A stretch of 8,961 nt of DNA, taken from NCBI GenBank assembly GCA_902494595.1, contig CABUTY010000035.1:1-8961 (forward strand), in the 5' to 3' direction. The notes beneath the pieces are model-generated. The model saw only the letters and a list, made by a program, of their open reading frames with translations. It did not search any database and was not told where the DNA came from. Below are positions 5,883 to 8,961 of this stretch, piece by piece; the stretch's first letter is position 1, and each line of letters starts with the position of its first letter. Both the position numbers and the translations under genes were made by a program. Source of the DNA: an uncultured Porphyromonadaceae bacterium (GTDB lineage Bacteria; Bacteroidota; Bacteroidia; Bacteroidales; Muribaculaceae).

Positions 5883-6105
5883 CAGCGGTATTTTTAGAGC
5901 CTGTCTGAATTTAAACCGTTTTAACATAAGAAGATGGAATTGAAAAACTTCAAATTAATATTGAGGCCTTTTTTGGCTGATTACGCCAAGCCTCATCAGT
6001 CGCATAGCCCGCTATGCTCCTTCTTCAGCTTGCGTAATCATCTCAAAAAATTCTCTCAATCTTAATTTGATTTAAATCCAGACAGGCTCTTAGAATAGAC
6101 CGCTG
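5883..6105. repeat. Outer inverted repeat CAGCGGT/ACCGCTG enclosing the element
   Basis: CAGCGGT at 5883-5889 is the exact reverse complement of ACCGCTG at 6099-6105. The bases between this repeat and the element also pair partly (TATTTTT against TAGAATA). With the element removed, the region would fold as a small stem-loop at the predicted 5' end of the PBP message. With it present, the palindrome is nearly continuous over 223 bp. Confidence 0.6.
5897..6089. mobile_element. MITE-like palindromic element in the PBP leader
   Basis: A 193-bp non-coding palindrome. The ends (5896-5915 and 6071-6090) are inverted copies matching at 19 of 20 positions, beginning AGAGCCTGTCTG. Internal arms also pair: 5950-5965 with 6055-6070 (15 of 16), TGATTACGC-AAGC with GCTTGCGTAATCA around 5978-5990 and 6028-6040, and a perfect GCATAGC/GCTATGC at 6002-6008 and 6011-6017. 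TTA flanks both ends (5894-5896, 6090-6092), a possible 3-bp target duplication; TNA duplications and GAGCC-type ends are known in IS5-family transposons, so a non-autonomous derivative of such an element is my inference. The left arm has 34 extra nt (5916-5949). No transposase is encoded. It separates the PBP promoter from its start codon. Confidence 0.7.
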
Positions 6106-6116
6106 CATCATAACCT

Positions 6117-8615
6117 ATGACAAGGACAAACAACGATAATCTATACAATATCGAGGATAAGGAGGGCAAATCCGGCAAGAAGGGAGGTCGCGGAGGTCGT
6201 CACAGCCGCAGCCGCACATTCGTGAAATGGCTGTGGATTTCTTTCCTCGGCATAGGGTTTGTGATAACCTTTCTGCTGCTCCTCATCTACAACGGAGTAA
6301 TCGGGTACATGCCACCTGTCGAGGAGCTTGAAGACCCTCACGACAAGCTGGCGTCGCTGGTATTCAGCAGCGACGGCGAAGAGCTGGGCCGCTACTACCA
6401 GGGGCAGGGAAACCGCGTTTATACCGACTATAACGGCATCTCCGAGCATGTCATCAATGCCCTCGTGGCCACTGAGGATGTCAGATTCCGCGAGCATTCG
6501 GGCATCGACTTCAAAGCCCTCGGCCGTACTGCCGTCAAGACCGTCATAATGGGCGACAAGTCGTCCGGAGGCGCCTCAACCATCACCCAGCAGCTCGCTA
6601 AGCAGCTTTACTCCCAGCCAAGCTCAAACCTCATCAAGCGAGCTCTCCAGAAGCCTATTGAATGGATGATCGCCATAAAGCTCGAACGGTTCTATACCAA
6701 GGATGAGATCATCAACATGTATCTCAACCGCTTCGACTTCCTCAACAATGCCGTGGGCATCAAGACGGCGGCTAACGTATACTTCGGCAAGGAGCCCCGC
6801 GACCTCAAGATAGAGGAGGCCGCCATGCTTGTGGGCATGCTCAAGAATCCGAGCTATTATAATCCGCTGCGTCACGAAGAGCGCACCATACAGCGCCGCA
6901 ACACCGTGTTCGACCAGATGGTCAAGGCAGGCTTCCTTTCCGCCGCCGACGCCGACTCGCTGAAGAATCTCCCTCTCGGCCTCGACTATCACAAGGTGGA
7001 CCACAAGGAGGGAGGCGCTCCATACATGCGCGAGGAGATTCGCCGCATGATGACAGCCTCCAAACCCGTTCGCCCCAACCGCAGCGACTATGCCTCCGAC
7101 GTGGCTTATCACATAGCACTCGGAACTTACAATACCGACTCCACAATGTGGGAGGAGAATCCCCTTTACGGATGGATTCAGAAAAACCCCAAGCCCGACG
7201 GCACATATTATAATCTGTACACCGACGGTCTGAGGATATATACATCGATCGACATGCGTATGCAGCGATATGCCGAGGAGGCCGTCAACGAGCATCTCGG
7301 CGGCTACCTGCAGCCCGCTTTCGAGGCTGAAAAGCGGGGCTCCCGTACCGGCCCGTATACATCCAATCCCGCCGAGCTCAGCTATAACGGCGTACAGAAA
7401 CTCATCAAAAATGCCGTAAGACAGACAGCACGCTACCGCTCCATGAAAGAGGCCGGCGCTTCCGAAGAGGAAATCGACAAGGCTTTCCATACTCCTTACA
7501 GCATGGACATCTTCACATATGTGCGCAAGACCACCAAGGAGAACGGCAGGCCGGTGACCAGGATAGTCCCCGGCACGAAAACCGTGACCATGACTCCTTA
7601 CGACTCTCTGCTCTACATGAAGACCATCCTGCGCACGGGACTCGTCAGCATGGATCCCGTGACCGGGCTTGTCAAGGCATATGTAGGAGGTCCCGATTTC
7701 AGTCATTTCCAGTACGACATGGCGATGCGCGGCAAGCGACAGATCGGGTCTGTGGCCAAGCCTATGCTCTACGCCATGGCCATGGAACAGGACTTCACAC
7801 CCTGCTCCATGTTTAGCAACACGCAGCCGGTCTACGGCGGCTGGGCGCCGCGAAACTCCAGCCGTGCCCGCGTGGGTCAGATGGTTGACCTGCGGTGGGC
7901 GCTGACCAACTCCAACAACTGGATATCGGCACGCCTTATCCACGAACTCACTCCCGGCGCCTTCGCCAACAAGATGCGCCTCTTCGGCATCACCGGCTAT
8001 ATAGAGCCTGTGCTGCCGCTGTGTCTCGGTATCGTGGATGTTCCCGTGGGACAGCTCGTGGGCGCTTTCTCAGCTTTCAGCAACAAGGGAATACGCGTCG
8101 ACCCCATTCTCGTCACTCGCATCGAGGACAATCAGGGAAACCTGATATATTCGGCGGTGCCACACCGTACCGAGGTACTCAGCGAAGATGCTTACTACAA
8201 GATAGTGTCGGTGCTCCTCAATGTGGTTGACAGCGGTACAGGACGCAGCCTGCGCAGCCGCTATAACATTAATGCGGAGATGGGCGGCAAGACCGGTACC
8301 ACCAACTCCAACTCCGACTCATGGTTCATGGGCTTCACCCCCGACCTTGTCACAGGCGTATGGGTAGGTGGCGAGGAACGCTACATACACTTCAACACCA
8401 TGGCCTACGGCCAGGGCGCTAAGGCTGCCCTCCCTATCTACGGCCTTTACATGAAGAAGGTGTACGGCGACAAGAAACTCCCCTATTCCCAGGATACCAA
8501 ATTCGAGTTTCCCGACGGCTTCAAACCCTGCGGCGACAATGGTTCCGAATCACATTCCTACAGCCACAGCTCCGACGACTACAGCGTGGAGACGTCCTCC
8601 GGAGTATTCGACTGA
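6117..8615 (+). CDS. mrcA: Class A (bifunctional) penicillin-binding protein, PBP1A type
   Basis: An 832-residue inner-membrane enzyme that polymerises and cross-links peptidoglycan. A basic cytoplasmic N-terminus rich in Lys, Arg and Gly (1-38) precedes one membrane segment (about 39-60). The GT51 glycosyltransferase domain follows, with ATEDVRFREHSGID at 118-131 (catalytic Glu120), GGASTITQQLAKQ at 151-163, and RALQKPIEWMIAIKLERFYTKDEIINMYLN at 175-204. The transpeptidase domain (about 505-785) has SVAK at 545-548 (active Ser545), SNN at 599-601 and KTGT at 725-728, so both activities look intact. The tail after 800 is rich in Ser, His and Asp. A TAA in frame directly upstream (6111-6113) makes 6117 the earliest possible start. 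No Shine-Dalgarno is seen. The symbol mrcA is by general PBP1A similarity. Expression probably comes from the promoter at 5843-5874, through the palindromic leader. Confidence 0.95.
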   Translation: MTRTNNDNLYNIEDKEGKSGKKGGRGGRHSRSRTFVKWLWISFLGIGFVITFLLLLIYNGVIGYMPPVEELEDPHDKLASLVFSSDGEELGRYYQGQGNRVYTDYNGISEHVINALVATEDVRFREHSGIDFKALGRTAVKTVIMGDKSSGGASTITQQLAKQLYSQPSSNLIKRALQKPIEWMIAIKLERFYTKDEIINMYLNRFDFLNNAVGIKTAANVYFGKEPRDLKIEEAAMLVGMLKNPSYYNPLRHEERTIQRRNTVFDQMVKAGFLSAADADSLKNLPLGLDYHKVDHKEGGAPYMREEIRRMMTASKPVRPNRSDYASDVAYHIALGTYNTDSTMWEENPLYGWIQKNPKPDGTYYNLYTDGLRIYTSIDMRMQRYAEEAVNEHLGGYLQPAFEAEKRGSRTGPYTSNPAELSYNGVQKLIKNAVRQTARYRSMKEAGASEEEIDKAFHTPYSMDIFTYVRKTTKENGRPVTRIVPGTKTVTMTPYDSLLYMKTILRTGLVSMDPVTGLVKAYVGGPDFSHFQYDMAMRGKRQIGSVAKPMLYAMAMEQDFTPCSMFSNTQPVYGGWAPRNSSRARVGQMVDLRWALTNSNNWISARLIHELTPGAFANKMRLFGITGYIEPVLPLCLGIVDVPVGQLVGAFSAFSNKGIRVDPILVTRIEDNQGNLIYSAVPHRTEVLSEDAYYKIVSVLLNVVDSGTGRSLRSRYNINAEMGGKTGTTNSNSDSWFMGFTPDLVTGVWVGGEERYIHFNTMAYGQGAKAALPIYGLYMKKVYGDKKLPYSQDTKFEFPDGFKPCGDNGSESHSYSHSSDDYSVETSSGVFD

Positions 8616-8666
8616 ATACCCTCTCACAGGGGAAATTAATAAATTTTTAAAATATTTACCGCGCTG

Positions 8667-8698
8667 TTTGGATATTCGGCGTAAGTTGACTATCTTAG
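8667..8698 (+). promoter_or_regulatory. Promoter of the carboxyltransferase-type gene
   Basis: TTTG (8667-8670), a 20-nt spacer and TATCTTAG (8691-8698) match the Bacteroidetes consensus with one deviation (A for T in the -7 box). Transcription would start near 8705, giving a leader of about 100 nt. The leader contains a modest hairpin, AACAGCCG (8734-8741) with CGGCGGTT (8755-8762), with one A-G mismatch. Between the PBP stop and this promoter there is only a weak CCCT/AGGG hairpin (8619-8631) and AT-rich DNA, so no clear terminator. Confidence 0.7.
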
Positions 8699-8805
8699 CA
8701 CCGTAATTAAAGAAATTTATCCTTAATCAGAGAAACAGCCGGAGACTATAAGTACGGCGGTTGACCGAAATTGAGATAAAAAAGAATCATCTAATACACG
8801 AAAAC

Positions 8806-8961
8806 ATGGCAAAAGTGCTAAAAATCAGAGACCTGACTCTCCGCGACGGCCAACAGTCGTTGTTTGCCACCCGCATGAAGCAGGAAAACATCGACAAGCT
8901 TCTTCCCTTGTATAAGGAAGCGAAATTCTACATCATGGAGGTATGGGGCGGTGCCGTTCCC
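8806..8961 (+). CDS. oadA: Pyruvate carboxylase subunit B / oxaloacetate decarboxylase alpha subunit (N-terminal part, runs off the window)
   Basis: Only the first 52 residues are present. LTLRDGQQSLFATRM at 10-24 is the metal-binding loop of the HMG-CoA-lyase-like carboxyltransferase TIM barrel; in this family the Asp of RDxxQS binds the metal ion. MEVWGGAVP at 44-52 matches the CWGGA-type strand of pyruvate carboxylase B, oxaloacetate decarboxylase alpha and transcarboxylase 5S subunits. GQQS with ATRM separates it from isopropylmalate synthases, which have RDGEQ. The enzyme would move a carboxyl group between biotin and pyruvate or oxaloacetate; the fragment cannot show which direction, or whether a biotin domain is fused at the C-terminus. 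The ATG at 8806 is preceded by an A-rich leader. oadA is the best symbol; pycB is an equal alternative. Confidence 0.82.
   Translation, partial: MAKVLKIRDLTLRDGQQSLFATRMKQENIDKLLPLYKEAKFYIMEVWGGAVP

Noticed and set aside
5897..6089. Palindromic region as a CRISPR repeat, tRNA or attachment site
   Set aside because: There is one unit only with no spacers, no cloverleaf or anticodon arm, and no adjacent integrase.
6624..7943. Minus-strand open frame (439 codons) opposite the PBP gene
   Set aside because: Antisense shadow of an intact PBP with all catalytic motifs. The His/Gly/Val-rich composition is typical of such shadows.
8619..8660. CCCT/AGGG hairpin followed by AT-rich DNA after the PBP stop, as a terminator
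   Set aside because: The stem is only 4 bp and no continuous T-run follows directly, so support is too weak to annotate.
8701..8805. Riboswitch in the roughly 100-nt leader of the last gene
   Set aside because: Only one modest hairpin is visible and no known riboswitch core motif could be recognised.

Overview
The window looks like ordinary chromosomal DNA from a member of Bacteroidales, and a gut Muribaculaceae-type genome is my best guess. Four things point that way. Three promoters fit the Bacteroidetes sigma-factor consensus (-33 TTTG, about 20 nt, -7 TAnnTTTG). Start codons generally lack Shine-Dalgarno sequences and have A-rich leaders. The flavin reductase, phospho-sugar mutase and DUF5063 proteins resemble Bacteroidales versions. 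The genes are moderately GC-rich while the spacers are AT-rich. The family-level assignment is inference.

Layout. Positions 1-5657 are all on the minus strand. In transcription order they hold a phospho-sugar mutase (pgcA-like, 5657-3906), a flavin reductase family protein (3796-3215), then a tight cluster: yicC (3112-2225), gmk (2228-1650), nadD (1653-1036), a DUF5063 protein (1031-519) and the N-terminal 141 residues of an M18 aminopeptidase (424-1, running off the left edge). yicC/gmk and gmk/nadD each overlap by 4 nt, and nadD/DUF5063 are 4 nt apart, so this is very probably one operon starting at a -7 box at 3154-3161. To the right, transcribed rightwards, are a class A penicillin-binding protein (6117-8615) and the first 52 residues of a pyruvate/oxaloacetate carboxyltransferase-type protein (8806 onward), which has its own near-consensus promoter.

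The most interesting stretch is the 459-bp divergent spacer 5658-6116. It holds a minus-strand promoter for the mutase (5753-5783) and a perfect-consensus plus-strand promoter for the PBP (5843-5874). Between that promoter and the PBP start codon sits a 193-bp palindromic, MITE-like element (5897-6089) with about 20-nt inverted ends and a possible TTA target duplication. It interrupts, or extends, a pre-existing small stem-loop at the expected mRNA 5' end. An open frame running upstream from the mutase into this element is a false N-terminal extension; the real start is at 5657. A degenerate 7-nt tandem repeat (3857-3905) abuts the mutase stop codon, and a stable stem-loop lies just before the flavin reductase.

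The genes are housekeeping: NAD synthesis (nadD), GMP phosphorylation (gmk), RNA turnover (yicC), sugar-phosphate interconversion (mutase), peptidoglycan synthesis (PBP), peptide breakdown (M18) and biotin-dependent carboxyl transfer (last gene). I found no CRISPR array, tRNA, rRNA, prophage, toxin-antitoxin pair or defence system, and no convincing new multi-gene system.
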